From a virus: a stretch of 56,833 bases of DNA. Positions 32,941 through 42,297 of this stretch are shown here, one piece after another. The notes below the pieces were generated by a model. It had not been told where the DNA came from. It ran no database searches and was given only the letters and a program-made list of their open reading frames with translations. The DNA lies in the IMG/VR virus record IMGVR_UViG_3300009788_000018, positions 1 to 56,833 of that record; one strand, written 5' to 3'. The translations under genes and the position numbers were made by a program. Positions within the stretch are counted from its first letter, which is position 1; every line of letters starts with the position of its first letter.

Positions 32941-33101
32941 ATGAAGACTATTGGAAAAGACGAGAAGCATTAGATAAAGCTTGGAGAGATGCTCCTCGCG
33001 ATGTGTTAATGGGCGGGGCTCTTGCTCTAATAATAATAATAATATGTGGTAGCGTAATAGGATTACTTAGCATAGCTATTATGGATTATATCACAAAGTA
33101 A
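32937..33101 (+). CDS. Small membrane protein
   Basis: 54 residues, missed by length filters. The start overlaps the SLOG stop (ATGA). Soluble acidic/basic start (NEDYWKRREALDKAWRD), then a membrane helix with ALALIIIIICGSVIGLLSIA. Unknown role. Confidence 0.65.
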   Translation: MNEDYWKRREALDKAWRDAPRDVLMGGALALIIIIICGSVIGLLSIAIMDYITK

Positions 33102-33114
33102 GGGAGACTTAGAG

Positions 33115-33351
33115 ATGGACCCTATAAAATTTGAATCAATGAACAAAACTTTTGCAGAGGATCAACCTCAATATATACCGCTGCCAGTCTTCCAAGACCC
33201 AGATGGCCGAGTGACCAGCGTTTGGAAACCGACCGACGAGGAGAAAAAGATAATTGCAGAAGGTGGTATGATCTGCTTGTGTCAGAGTACTTTTAATCAG
33301 CCCTTACAACCCGTGAACTTATGGGCTGCCGATGTTAAAGAAATAGAATAA
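33115..33351 (+). CDS. Hypothetical protein
   Basis: 78 residues with PQYIPLPVFQDPDGRVTS and a C-terminal MICLCQSTFNQPLQP. No motif recognised; likely a small beta protein. AGGGAGACTTAGAGATG precedes the start. Confidence 0.5.
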   Translation: MDPIKFESMNKTFAEDQPQYIPLPVFQDPDGRVTSVWKPTDEEKKIIAEGGMICLCQSTFNQPLQPVNLWAADVKEIE

Positions 33352-33364
33352 GGAGATTTACAAG

Positions 33365-33883
33365 ATGGAAATGTACGAAGAGATGATGTTAGAATTTCAC
33401 AAAGCGTTCGAGGTACCCATCGCCGCATGTCCTGCCTTGCTACCTGCTGAAGCTGCACTGAGGAGGATAACTCTTATAGAATCTGAGGCAGGTGAACTAG
33501 GTGATGCGTTTCGAGAAAAGGATTTGGTAAAAGCTGCTGATGGTATTGGCGACCTTCTTTACGTTACGTTTGGTACTGCAGTTGAGATGGGCTTACCAAT
33601 AGACGAGATCTTTGCTCAGATCCATAGATCGAATATGACCAAGGTCTGTAAAGATGGAAGTCTGTTAAAAGACGCTGGAGGTAAAGTTCTTAAGCCTGCT
33701 ACCTATGAGCCTGTAGATCTTAGCTGGCTACTTAAGAACAGAGATCGTGATCTTGATGACCCACAATCTCCTTCAAATGGTTACATTTGCCAGGATTGTC
33801 AGTACTACGCTTCTGTGAACTGTAAGTCTGGTTCTGGTGAGTTATGCAAGATATTCACATTAAGAGCCTTTAACTATAGATGA
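33365..33883 (+). CDS. MazG-like NTP pyrophosphohydrolase
   Basis: 172 residues. MazG/PRA-PH all-alpha core: LIESEAGELGDAFREKDLVK with the ExxE..E pattern near residue 38 and AADGIGDLLYVTFG with GDLLY near 58. The C-terminal part has four or five Cys (ICQDCQYY, VNCKSGSGELC). MazG-like enzymes clear abnormal NTPs or ppGpp-related signals. Start AAGGAGATTTACAAGATG is strong. The stop overlaps the helicase start. Confidence 0.78.
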   Translation: MEMYEEMMLEFHKAFEVPIAACPALLPAEAALRRITLIESEAGELGDAFREKDLVKAADGIGDLLYVTFGTAVEMGLPIDEIFAQIHRSNMTKVCKDGSLLKDAGGKVLKPATYEPVDLSWLLKNRDRDLDDPQSPSNGYICQDCQYYASVNCKSGSGELCKIFTLRAFNYR

Positions 33884-35298
33884 CAGTACAGCAAGTACAA
33901 GTTAGAAGAGTACATCCATACAGAAAGTTTATGCCTCATCAGGTAAAGGCGATGGCCTTCTTGAAAAAGCTAAACGGTTGTGCTGGATTGTACATGGCTT
34001 GTGGAACTGGTAAGACCTTAGTAGTCGCTAGATATGCTAGGTTCCGTATGCCTGCTCTGATAATCTGTCGGAGAGATGACTACTTCACCTGGCAGAAAGA
34101 ACTGGCTTTAGAGGGAGTTCCTGGAAGCGATGTATTCTTACTACAGAATGCCAGGCAAGAACTACCTCTTGATCCACGCTGGGCCATCATAACGTATGGA
34201 CAGGTTAGGAATGCCAGGATTTTCCGTTGGATTAGACACATGCTTTGGAAGGTCACTGCCGCTGATGAATCGCATACTATTAAGAGATGGAAAGCTCAGC
34301 GAACTAAAAAGGTGATAGCAGCTACTAGGCATATACCCCATAGGATTGCTATGACCGGAACACCTATCACGAATACTCCTGGCGATGTTTACACGCAGTC
34401 CTTATTCGTAGATAATGGTAGAACGTTTGGTAACAACTGGTGGAAGTTTAAAAAGAAGTATTATATTCAGTCAGGTCCTGGATGGTATCTGAAGCATAAC
34501 TCCAAGGATCTTATCGCTAATAAACTTAGCAAGATGTCTTTCTACGTTCATGAGGACGACGTACTTAATCTTCCTCCTGTTCGACGGTTGACTAAATCAG
34601 TTCGTATGTCAGGACAACAGAGGCATCTTTACAGGAAGATCTGGTCAGATTTTGATGTAGTGATACCAGGCCGAAAGATCGTGGAGCTTAATCATGTAAT
34701 ATCTCAGTGTATTAAGAGTAGACAGATTGCTTCGGGTTTTATCTATGATGAAAACCATAAAGCTATATGGATGAAATCTCCTAAGCTTGATTTGTTATTA
34801 TCGATGTTGAAAGACGAGGATTACTTCAAGTACAAAGAGAAGATCGTTATATGGTGCGCTCATTCGGCCGAAATATTTAAGATAACTTCAGAAGCTAAAG
34901 CTTTGGGAGTTAAATCAGTAACCTTTGGAGGACATCTAGATCCAGACCAAAAGATCGAGGCTCGACAAAGATTTGAAGGTGATAAAGCTATCAAGCTATT
35001 TATTGGTCAGGTAGATGCAGGAGTAGGAATGAACGAACTTGTCGTAGCTGACACGGCTGTATATTTCTCTAACTCTTCTCGAGTAGTATCGCGTCAGCAA
35101 TCTGAGTTGAGAATACGTAGGAAAGGTTCAGAAGGTCATAAGTCTATAACCTATTGGGATTTTGTCTCAGAGGATTCAATCGACGTTACCATATTGGAAG
35201 CTCTCAGGCAGAATATCTCTCTCGCTGACTATATAACCGCCAGAATTAACATGGGAGATTCGCTTTCTCGCATTCTCAATCTGGTAGCTTACAAATAG
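33880..35298 (+). CDS. SNF2-type DEAD/DEAH-like helicase
   Basis: 472 residues. Motif I ACGTGKT near residue 43, motif II DESH near 128, motif III TGTPITN near 158, and motif VI region QQSELRIRRKGSEGH near 405. Two RecA-like domains of normal SNF2 size. It probably remodels replication or recombination DNA. It begins four bases before the MazG-like stop. Confidence 0.85.
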   Translation: MTVQQVQVRRVHPYRKFMPHQVKAMAFLKKLNGCAGLYMACGTGKTLVVARYARFRMPALIICRRDDYFTWQKELALEGVPGSDVFLLQNARQELPLDPRWAIITYGQVRNARIFRWIRHMLWKVTAADESHTIKRWKAQRTKKVIAATRHIPHRIAMTGTPITNTPGDVYTQSLFVDNGRTFGNNWWKFKKKYYIQSGPGWYLKHNSKDLIANKLSKMSFYVHEDDVLNLPPVRRLTKSVRMSGQQRHLYRKIWSDFDVVIPGRKIVELNHVISQCIKSRQIASGFIYDENHKAIWMKSPKLDLLLSMLKDEDYFKYKEKIVIWCAHSAEIFKITSEAKALGVKSVTFGGHLDPDQKIEARQRFEGDKAIKLFIGQVDAGVGMNELVVADTAVYFSNSSRVVSRQQSELRIRRKGSEGHKSITYWDFVSEDSIDVTILEALRQNISLADYITARINMGDSLSRILNLVAYK

Positions 35299-35350
35299 AA
35301 TAACTTGATATATAATAAAAAATTAATCAAAAAGGAAAGGAGTAAGGCAA

Positions 35351-36397
35351 ATGGCAAATTCATTGTTAATAGTAGAAAACCCATTTGAGAAGCCCCCTAT
35401 AATTCCTAAGAGATTTGGTTGGTCGTACTCTACTCAAAAGCTTTTTAGGAAATGTAAGCGCAAGTTCTTCTGGACCAAGATATTTAGGTTACGATCACGG
35501 AGAGAAGCTGCTCCATTGGTCATCAGTAGTGCTGGACACGAAGGTCTAGAACTATGGTATCGTTTTCCAAAAGTACGAATGAGGAAAGTGGCTGACCGGA
35601 TTGTCAAAGAGACTAAAGCTAGGCTTGAAGGTAACTCTCGTTTTTATAACCAAGATGATTATGATAGCTTGATGATCTTGTTAGATACCGTCACAGGTAT
35701 GCTGATGGGCTATGCTAGTCATTACGCCAGTGACCGAAAGAGATGGAAGATCGCTAAGGAAGGTGTTGAAGCGTGGTTCGATATCAATATGGGCCGATTC
35801 GACTACAGAGGTAAGATAGACTTGCTTCCTATCATCAACGGTAAGCAACGGGTGATGGATCATAAAATCATCAGTAAACTTGATGGAGCTTTTATAGAAG
35901 CTCTTCCAATGGATGGACAGTTGAGAAGTTATCTGCTAGGAACTAGAAGAGGTTTAAACCTTCAACCTAAGCAGGTTACTTACAATATGATCAAGAAGTG
36001 TAAACTAAGGAGGAAGTCCAACGAGTCACTTAAAGAATTCTCTGACCGAATTCAACTTGATTATATGAACAGAGCTGAATTCTACTTCCATCGAGAAACT
36101 CTTACATTTACCAAAGCTGAGATAGCTAACTTCGTGTACAGTTTAGAAACAACTAACGCTGAATACGAATGGCTCCTTAGCAGAATGGATAATCCTCTTG
36201 ATCCACAAGAGTGGCCAGAGGCAGATCATAACTGTGGAGAGTTCTTTAAGACCTGTGAATTCTTCTCCCTTTGTCACGAGGGCTTAGATCGTGGAACAGG
36301 TCAATTATTTTGCCAATATAATCCGGAGAAGAAAAATGCCACCAAAAAGAAAAAAGTCGTCAAAAAAGGTAAAGGTAAAGGCAAAAAGAAAAAGTGA
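35351..36397 (+). CDS. PD-(D/E)XK nuclease with Cys cluster
   Basis: 348 residues. RecB/Cas4-like: YSTQKLFRKCKRKFFWT start, GHEGLELWY, RGKIDLLPI with the first Asp and MDHKI with D-x-K, then QLRSYLLG. The C-terminal C..F..TC..FSLCH and FCQYNP may form a 4Fe-4S site. Lys-rich tail. It would process DNA ends in recombination with the following RecA-like ATPase. Confidence 0.82.
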   Translation: MANSLLIVENPFEKPPIIPKRFGWSYSTQKLFRKCKRKFFWTKIFRLRSRREAAPLVISSAGHEGLELWYRFPKVRMRKVADRIVKETKARLEGNSRFYNQDDYDSLMILLDTVTGMLMGYASHYASDRKRWKIAKEGVEAWFDINMGRFDYRGKIDLLPIINGKQRVMDHKIISKLDGAFIEALPMDGQLRSYLLGTRRGLNLQPKQVTYNMIKKCKLRRKSNESLKEFSDRIQLDYMNRAEFYFHRETLTFTKAEIANFVYSLETTNAEYEWLLSRMDNPLDPQEWPEADHNCGEFFKTCEFFSLCHEGLDRGTGQLFCQYNPEKKNATKKKKVVKKGKGKGKKKK

Positions 36398-37172
36398 GAT
36401 TGTACTACCAACCGATAGATCAGTAATAGCTCAGACTATCTTTGACCATATCATCATGGTGTACGGTCCTCCAGGTGTGGGCAAGACAATGTTCATCGAC
36501 AGTTTGGCTGATCAAGTTTTCTTCATTAGCACAGACCGAGGAACTCGTTACCTATCAGCTCGTAGGTTAGAAGCTCATAACTATGAGCAGTTAGATGCGA
36601 TCGTAAAGAAACTAGAGTCTGAGTTTAAAGCTGGTACTCTTGCTTACGACCTTGTCTGCCTAGATCATGTTGACGACATCTGTCTTATGGTCGAAGAGTA
36701 TACCTGCGATCAACTAGGTATAGAAGCTCTGGGTGATGTAGGTTTCGCCAAGGGTTGGAAGGCATATAAGAAAGGTATCTGGACCATCCTGCAAAGGTTG
36801 TTAAAGATTAACGTTGGAGTAGCGCTTATCTGCCACGAGCGGATTACAACTATCAGGACTTCAGTCATGGAGACTGAACGAACAATGCCTGATATAGGTA
36901 AATCTGCCAGCAAAGTGCTAGTCCCAGTTTGTGATATTGTAGGTTACTGCGGATTTAAGATTATGAAGGAAGGAGGTAAGCGTAAACAGGTCCGCATTAT
37001 TCGTACCAAGTGTTTAGAGTCTATCTATGCTAAGGATAGAACAGGACGTAAAAAACCAGTCGATGGTTTTGAATTACTAAATGGCGAAGCTTTCGCCGAA
37101 ACTTTTAAGAAAGGGGCCAAGAAACATGGCAAGAAAAAAAAGCGCAAAGGCAAAAAAGTCAAAAAAGGCTAA
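36336..37172 (+). CDS. RecA-like AAA ATPase (Sak4-like)
   Basis: 278 residues from the ATG at 36336, which follows GGAGAAGAAAA; the upstream ORF start has no ribosome site. Walker A GPPGVGKT near residue 44, Walker B DLVCLDHVDD near 108. Lys-rich ends on both sides. Family like Sak4/AAA_24, single-strand annealing or recombinase. It overlaps the nuclease upstream and the ssDNA-binding gene downstream. Confidence 0.75.
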   Translation: MPPKRKKSSKKVKVKAKRKSEIVLPTDRSVIAQTIFDHIIMVYGPPGVGKTMFIDSLADQVFFISTDRGTRYLSARRLEAHNYEQLDAIVKKLESEFKAGTLAYDLVCLDHVDDICLMVEEYTCDQLGIEALGDVGFAKGWKAYKKGIWTILQRLLKINVGVALICHERITTIRTSVMETERTMPDIGKSASKVLVPVCDIVGYCGFKIMKEGGKRKQVRIIRTKCLESIYAKDRTGRKKPVDGFELLNGEAFAETFKKGAKKHGKKKKRKGKKVKKG

Positions 37173-38346
37173 AGCCAAAGATGAGCACGGGCTGGGCTCA
37201 GTAAATGAACAGCTGGATTCTGTGTTTGAAGAATCCTGGGAAGGTGTCGATGCTTATACTTTTGATGACACTCCCGATGGCAGCTATCCTTCTAAGTTAG
37301 TTGGTGCCAACATTAACAACGCTAAGTCTAGCGGACGTTTGCAGTGCTCTTGGGAATGGATTATCGTATCCGGTGACAACAAAGGCCGGCATATCTTTAT
37401 CCATCAGGGTCTCAATACCGAAGATGCTTTGGCTTACTTCAAGGGCAGCTTAGCTCGCCTTGGTCATGAAGAGCCAAGCTCCAAGAAGAAACTGCTGGCT
37501 ACGTTGGAAGAGATGGTAGAAGGACCTACCTACGCTGTTGTACGTCTGGCAACTAAGAAGAAAAAGGTTGATGGTGAAATGGTTGAGCAGCAGAACAGCC
37601 GCATCATCAAGGCTTTGGATTCTGACGAGGTCGAGGATGAACTCGATGACGAAGCAGCAACTGCCAGTGGCAGTGTTGAACCGGATGCCGAAGAGCCTGA
37701 AGAAGAAGGCGAAGAAGAAGGCGACGACTGGGCTAAAGGTGATCGTTGTGTAGTTGATATTGATGGTGCAGATTTTGCTGGTAAGATCACGAAGATCGGT
37801 GATGAGAATGCTACTGTCAAATTCGACGACGGCGATGTTCAGGAAATTGACATTGATGATCTCAAGGAAGAAGAGCCCGAAGAGGAGCCCGAGGAAGAAG
37901 CCGAAGAAGAAGCCGAAGAAGAAGGCGAAGAAGAAGGCGAAGATTGGGCCAAGGGCGACCGCTGCTTAGTTGATATCGACGGTAAAGACTACGCCGGTAA
38001 GATCACAAAGATCGATGACGAGAATGCTAACGTCACGTTTGATGATGGTGACAAGCAGGTAATCGCTATTGACGACCTCAAGGAAGAGGAAGCTGAAGAA
38101 GAAGGCGAAGAAGAAGGCGAAGATGAAGATGAAGTTCCTCCATGTGAGCTGAAGAGCAAGAAGCTCAGCTCCGCCGAAAAGAAGGAGACTAACAAGCTGG
38201 CAAAGGAATACAGCTTCTCTCCTGACGACTTCGACAGTTCAGCTAAACTACTTTGTGAGATCGGCGACTATTCCGGTCTGAGTGGTAAGTTCAAGAACCC
38301 AGCTGCTTTACTCAAAGCGATCAAGGCAGCAATAGCGGAAGATTAA
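37126..38346 (+). CDS. ssDNA-binding DUF669-like protein with two Tudor-like repeats
   Basis: 406 residues from ATG 37126 (AAAGGGG upstream). An OB-fold region of the DUF669 type lies at about residues 30-165 (GRLQCSWEWIIVSGDNKGRH). Then two near-copies of a Tudor/KOW-like unit of about 50 residues (WAKGDRC.VDIDG....GKITKI), each after a Glu-rich stretch. The end is acidic, usual for SSB-type partners. It likely coats replicating ssDNA and recruits proteins by the acidic tail. Confidence 0.75.
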   Translation: MARKKSAKAKKSKKAKAKDEHGLGSVNEQLDSVFEESWEGVDAYTFDDTPDGSYPSKLVGANINNAKSSGRLQCSWEWIIVSGDNKGRHIFIHQGLNTEDALAYFKGSLARLGHEEPSSKKKLLATLEEMVEGPTYAVVRLATKKKKVDGEMVEQQNSRIIKALDSDEVEDELDDEAATASGSVEPDAEEPEEEGEEEGDDWAKGDRCVVDIDGADFAGKITKIGDENATVKFDDGDVQEIDIDDLKEEEPEEEPEEEAEEEAEEEGEEEGEDWAKGDRCLVDIDGKDYAGKITKIDDENANVTFDDGDKQVIAIDDLKEEEAEEEGEEEGEDEDEVPPCELKSKKLSSAEKKETNKLAKEYSFSPDDFDSSAKLLCEIGDYSGLSGKFKNPAALLKAIKAAIAED

Positions 38347-38349
38347 TCT

Positions 38350-40335
38350 ATGATTACTTCATTAGTCAGATATATAAAAAAGAATGTTAATCCTGAAGAG
38401 TACTACAGGTCAATCTTTCCTGATATTACTTGGCCCACTGGGAGTGACGAGACAAAAGTAAAGTCTCCATTCGTGGAAGAGACAATACCTAGTCTTTCCA
38501 TTAACAGAGATACAGGAGCGTGGTATTCTTTCTGTGCATCTGACGAACAGGGCGGCAACTCCATTGTTTCTTTTCAAGCAGCATACGAAGAGTATTCTGA
38601 TGGAGAAGCCGCCCGCGCTATTTTTCACAAGTTTGTTCATCCCATTATCCCTGATAGTCAGATCCGTAAATGGGTTAGAAAGTTGTACCAGACTCCTAGC
38701 GTTATGCGGTATCTTCGTAAAAGACATTTGTCTAAAGCTAAAATCATACAATACAAAATTGGATGGAACGGCAATAGAATTATAATGCCTGTCTATAATG
38801 AATTTGGATTATGCGTCAGTGCTCGAATGTGTAATCCTAAAGCCAAGGCCAAGGTAATTAACTACACCTCAAAGAATGAGACTCGGTCCTATGGTAGTCC
38901 TACAATGCTATATCCTTTGAAGGTTTTGATGGAAGCCCCCGAGGATGAACCTATCTATATCTGTGAAGGCGAATGGGACATGTTTGTTTTACTTTGTATG
39001 GGTCTATACGCTGTTACCTCATCCTCTGGAGCTAAGACCTGGCCTAGTCAGTATAATGAATTGTTCCGTGGAAGAGATGTAATAATTGTTTATGACAATG
39101 ATGAACCAGGTAAAGAGGGAGCCAAAAGAGTATGTAAACAACTTCTGAATATAGCCAAGAGTATACGACAATTGGAAGTTCCTAAGAAGTATGGTAAAGA
39201 TACTACTGATTACGTTACCAAGAAACCTGCTATGCGTAAAAAATCGGCCTGGGAAAATTGGACATCCAAGGCTAAAACCTTAGTTGATAATCCCGACGAG
39301 TTAATTACTCCGCAGGATGAAGCTATAGAAGTTTCCTTAGACCAAGCAAGTAAGTCGGATTGGTATGGACAGAGAATTTCAATCGAAGCTTTAATCACTG
39401 GAAAAGATCATGCTCCTTATCTATTACCTAAAAGGTTTAGGATTAGTTGTAGTGATAGTTGTGATGATTGTCCTATTGCGAATAGTGATAAAGGATTTAG
39501 AGATTATGATCTGGAATTAGATAACACTATTGTTCTTCGCATGTTAGATACTCCCTACGATACTACCAGAAGAAGATTGCTAAATCGAATTGGTATTACC
39601 AATACTCAGAATTGCAAAGCCAAGGTTGATTATCTTAAAACCTTTAACGTAGAGCATGTCATGCTAATTCCAACTTTAGATTCTGAATCTAAGGAATATG
39701 TTGTAAGAGCTGCTTACTATATTGGCCATGGTTTACGAGCGAATAAGGCTTATCGATTCGAAGGATCAATGACCAACTCTCCGAAAGACCAACACGTTAT
39801 TTACCTGTTCGATAAAGCTAAGCCTGTCCAGGACGAGATCGAAACCTTTGAGCTAAGTACTGAGGTCAGAAAGAAGCTGATTAGATTTAGACCAAAGAAG
39901 ATAAGCTATCTGGCTAAGATGCAGAGTATAGCTGATTGGCAGTCTCGAAATATAACTAAGATCCTTGATCGTCCCGACTTACATATGGCTATAGATCTTG
40001 CCTTTCATTCAGTTCCATCATTTTGGTTTAACAAGGAATACATACACAGAGGCATGTTAGATATATTAGTGCTAGGAGATACTCGTTGTGGTAAAGGGTA
40101 TGTTACAGAAAGACTCAGCAAGTATTATAAGCTAGGAGAAATTGCCTCGGGTGATAACTGTAGCTTTGCGGGACTAGTAGGTGGGTTACAACAGTTAGGA
40201 AATAACTGGAGGATTACTTGGGGATTACTTCCGTTAAATCACAGACGTCTGGTTGTTATAGATGAAGCTTCAAGTCTCGAAACAAAAGAAATTGGTCGAC
40301 TTAGAGGATTAGATCTGAAGGAGTGGCCGAGATAG
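38350..40335 (+). CDS. Primase-helicase, N-terminal part (primase, TOPRIM, Walker A/B)
   Basis: 661 residues. N-terminal region looks like a CHC2 primase zinc domain whose Cys ligands are lost (KSPFVEETIPSLSINRDTG). TOPRIM follows: ICEGEWDMF and VYDNDEPGKEGAK. The C-terminal AAA+ core has Walker A GDTRCGKG and Walker B LVVIDEASSL. The frame stops 17 codons after Walker B, and the rest of the ATPase continues at 40323 in the -1 frame. It primes and unwinds at the fork. Confidence 0.8.
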   Translation: MITSLVRYIKKNVNPEEYYRSIFPDITWPTGSDETKVKSPFVEETIPSLSINRDTGAWYSFCASDEQGGNSIVSFQAAYEEYSDGEAARAIFHKFVHPIIPDSQIRKWVRKLYQTPSVMRYLRKRHLSKAKIIQYKIGWNGNRIIMPVYNEFGLCVSARMCNPKAKAKVINYTSKNETRSYGSPTMLYPLKVLMEAPEDEPIYICEGEWDMFVLLCMGLYAVTSSSGAKTWPSQYNELFRGRDVIIVYDNDEPGKEGAKRVCKQLLNIAKSIRQLEVPKKYGKDTTDYVTKKPAMRKKSAWENWTSKAKTLVDNPDELITPQDEAIEVSLDQASKSDWYGQRISIEALITGKDHAPYLLPKRFRISCSDSCDDCPIANSDKGFRDYDLELDNTIVLRMLDTPYDTTRRRLLNRIGITNTQNCKAKVDYLKTFNVEHVMLIPTLDSESKEYVVRAAYYIGHGLRANKAYRFEGSMTNSPKDQHVIYLFDKAKPVQDEIETFELSTEVRKKLIRFRPKKISYLAKMQSIADWQSRNITKILDRPDLHMAIDLAFHSVPSFWFNKEYIHRGMLDILVLGDTRCGKGYVTERLSKYYKLGEIASGDNCSFAGLVGGLQQLGNNWRITWGLLPLNHRRLVVIDEASSLETKEIGRLRGLDLKEWPR

Positions 40336-41189
40336 TTAAGATTATTCGAGAAACTACTCAGGCTAATACCAGAATAATATGGTTAGCTAATCCACGAAGC
40401 GGAAGACCTATGGCCACCTACAATACTGGAGTTGAGGCTGTGAAGGAATTGATTGGAGCAGTGGAGGATGTTAGTAGGTTTGACTTTGTTCTGACCGTAG
40501 CTTCAAACGAGGTGCCTAGTGAAGTTATAAATGCTCCAGCTTTGTACGATACTAGTGATAAAGATAAGTTTCCAGCCGAGCTTTGTCAGGCTTTAATCTT
40601 GTGGGCTTGGTCCAGATCTCCTAGTCAAATTGTCTTTACTGATAAAGCTACCAAAAGGATAATTGAGAAATCAGTAGAGTTCGGCAATACCTACTCCTCA
40701 GTTATTCCTTTAGTGCAAGCTGAAAATATCCGAATTAAAATAGCCAAGATTAGTGCAGCAGTAGCCGCTAGAGTTTTTAGTACAGACAAATCCTTCGAAA
40801 AATTAATCATCTCATCTAAGCATGTTAACTGTGCTACTGAGATCTTAAAATCGTTTTACAATAAACCAAGTATGGCCTATAACTTATTCAGCCAGACCAC
40901 AGTCGCTGCTTCTAGAATTGAAAAACCTCAGGTGGTTGATAAGAGTATACAGATGTTGAGTACTGATGAGTTGACAACAATCACAGGTCTGCTTGAAATG
41001 CATAGAATTAATTCTGATACTCTGGCTGATTACGTGGGAGATCCGGCTACAGCTAAATCTCTGATAGGCGAGTTAGTCCAGCACAGATGTTTAACTCGAA
41101 TAGAGGGTACCGGTTGGTACATTAAGAATGCAGGCTTTACTAAACAGCTGCGTAAAAAACAAAAAACTTTATCCAAGAAGGTGAAATAA
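40323..41189 (+). CDS. Primase-helicase, C-terminal part (sensor and lid) after a frame change
   Basis: 288 residues from GTG 40323; the frame is open from 40305. It begins GVAEIVKIIRETTQANTRII, exactly what follows Walker B in related helicases, then WLANPRSGRP (sensor 1) and a winged-helix-like end. AGGAG touches the GTG with no spacing, so independent start is poor. Either a programmed -1 shift, a genuine split, or a one-base assembly error. Confidence 0.75.
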   Translation: MAEIVKIIRETTQANTRIIWLANPRSGRPMATYNTGVEAVKELIGAVEDVSRFDFVLTVASNEVPSEVINAPALYDTSDKDKFPAELCQALILWAWSRSPSQIVFTDKATKRIIEKSVEFGNTYSSVIPLVQAENIRIKIAKISAAVAARVFSTDKSFEKLIISSKHVNCATEILKSFYNKPSMAYNLFSQTTVAASRIEKPQVVDKSIQMLSTDELTTITGLLEMHRINSDTLADYVGDPATAKSLIGELVQHRCLTRIEGTGWYIKNAGFTKQLRKKQKTLSKKVK

Positions 41190-41191
41190 AA

Positions 41192-41479
41192 ATGAAGATT
41201 CAATTAGGAACCATTCGTAGGATTCTTTCCACTGGATTCAAATCATGTCCTAGATGTGGACATAAACATATAAGAGCTATTCTTACATGGGGAGATAAGT
41301 TTAATTCCTGTGGTAAAGACAAGAGGTGGTATTACGTAGATGTTAAATGCAGAGATAAGGAATGTGGAGTAGTATTACATAAAAGTAAGTGTGTAGGAGG
41401 GGGATTTTTAAATCCTGGTGTGCTTAACTGGTTCAGACTGATGAGAGATCATTGGAACGAAAGACCTGTAGAAAAATAA
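41192..41479 (+). CDS. Small zinc-ribbon protein
   Basis: 95 residues. SCPRCGHKHIRAILTWGDK near residue 20 and CRDKECGVVLHKSKC near 55 give two CxxC-like pairs, a zinc ribbon similar to Lar-type proteins (the ending RDHWNERP is also Lar-like). Lar proteins can alleviate restriction, but the match is by pattern only. Confidence 0.6.
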   Translation: MKIQLGTIRRILSTGFKSCPRCGHKHIRAILTWGDKFNSCGKDKRWYYVDVKCRDKECGVVLHKSKCVGGGFLNPGVLNWFRLMRDHWNERPVEK

Positions 41480-41500
41480 CTTTATCTAAAGGAGAACGAA

Positions 41501-41971
41501 ATGTCTGAGTATTTAATGAACGAACCTTGTGATGTTTTCAAGGTCATCCAGCAAATCGAAAAGCAGGATGTCAAAAAACATAAGAGCCAAACCTGGTTGG
41601 ATGTATTACAAAGTATACTAAACGTGGCTAGGCTTAGAATCTTGGATAACGAGCCGGTAAAGTGGGAGGCTCTTTTCTTACAGGCCGGAGCTGTTGTTAC
41701 CGAGATCCTGACTGATCATCGCTTTAACAGGATGAACTTTGCTAAGTTCCTGTTACAGAAACACAAAGCGTATGGAATGGAACCGTTGGTGGCTTGGAGA
41801 GAGCTTGGTATTCTTGTCCGATTAACCTCCAAGGTAGGCCGGATTCATACTATTAAGGGTGATGAGGCGATTGATCTTGGAGATGAATCGATGCAGGACA
41901 CACTCAAAGACAGCCTTGGTTATTGTATTTTAGGATTCCTCTTATGCATACGGCTCAAAGACGAAAGCTAG
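41501..41971 (+). CDS. Nmad1 / DUF1599-like protein
   Basis: 156 residues. The C-terminal region KFLLQKHKAYGMEPLVAWRE, GILVRLTSKVGRI, DTLKDSLGYCILGFLL matches the DUF1599 domain, also named nucleotide modification associated domain 1. Such proteins occur with enzymes that build modified bases. AAAGGAGAACGAAATG precedes it. The neighbours are TSCPD, dUTPase and TS-like genes. Confidence 0.7.
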   Translation: MSEYLMNEPCDVFKVIQQIEKQDVKKHKSQTWLDVLQSILNVARLRILDNEPVKWEALFLQAGAVVTEILTDHRFNRMNFAKFLLQKHKAYGMEPLVAWRELGILVRLTSKVGRIHTIKGDEAIDLGDESMQDTLKDSLGYCILGFLLCIRLKDES

Positions 41972-42297
41972 AGAAGACTCGGATAGGTATTACTCAAAAA
42001 GGTAAAGTAGCTAACATGGAGTACTACGCTACTGTGAACTTTTTTAAGGACACCACTGAACCTGGCGAGATCTTTATCAAGATCGCCAAGGAAGGTTCAA
42101 CTATAGCCGGACTGATAGATGCTCTTGCTATTACTATTAGTGTAGCATTGCAGTACAGTGTTCCTTGGGAAATACTTGGAAAGAAATATCTGCAAACTAT
42201 ATTTGATCCTAGAGATGACGAAGCTAGTTCATTGGTTGATGGGATCACTAAAACCATAGACGAAGTTATTGAGATAAGAAAGGAGTTGATCAAGTGA
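41944..42297 (+). CDS. TSCPD-domain protein (ribonucleotide reductase-associated)
   Basis: 117 residues from ATG 41944; this start keeps the family N-terminus RRKLEKTRIGITQKGKV, which a later ATG (42016) would lose. TSCPD features: YYATVNFFKDTTEPGEIFI, KIAKEGSTIAGLIDALAI and LQYSVPWE. Stand-alone TSCPD proteins resemble the C-terminal domain of class II ribonucleotide reductase. No reductase is visible in this genome, so it may act on the host enzyme. It overlaps the Nmad1 gene by 28 bases. Confidence 0.75.
   Translation: MHTAQRRKLEKTRIGITQKGKVANMEYYATVNFFKDTTEPGEIFIKIAKEGSTIAGLIDALAITISVALQYSVPWEILGKKYLQTIFDPRDDEASSLVDGITKTIDEVIEIRKELIK

Noticed and set aside
40296-40316. Programmed -1 slippery site in the helicase
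   Set aside because: No X XXY YYZ heptamer in the overlap window; kept only as an open possibility among error and natural split.
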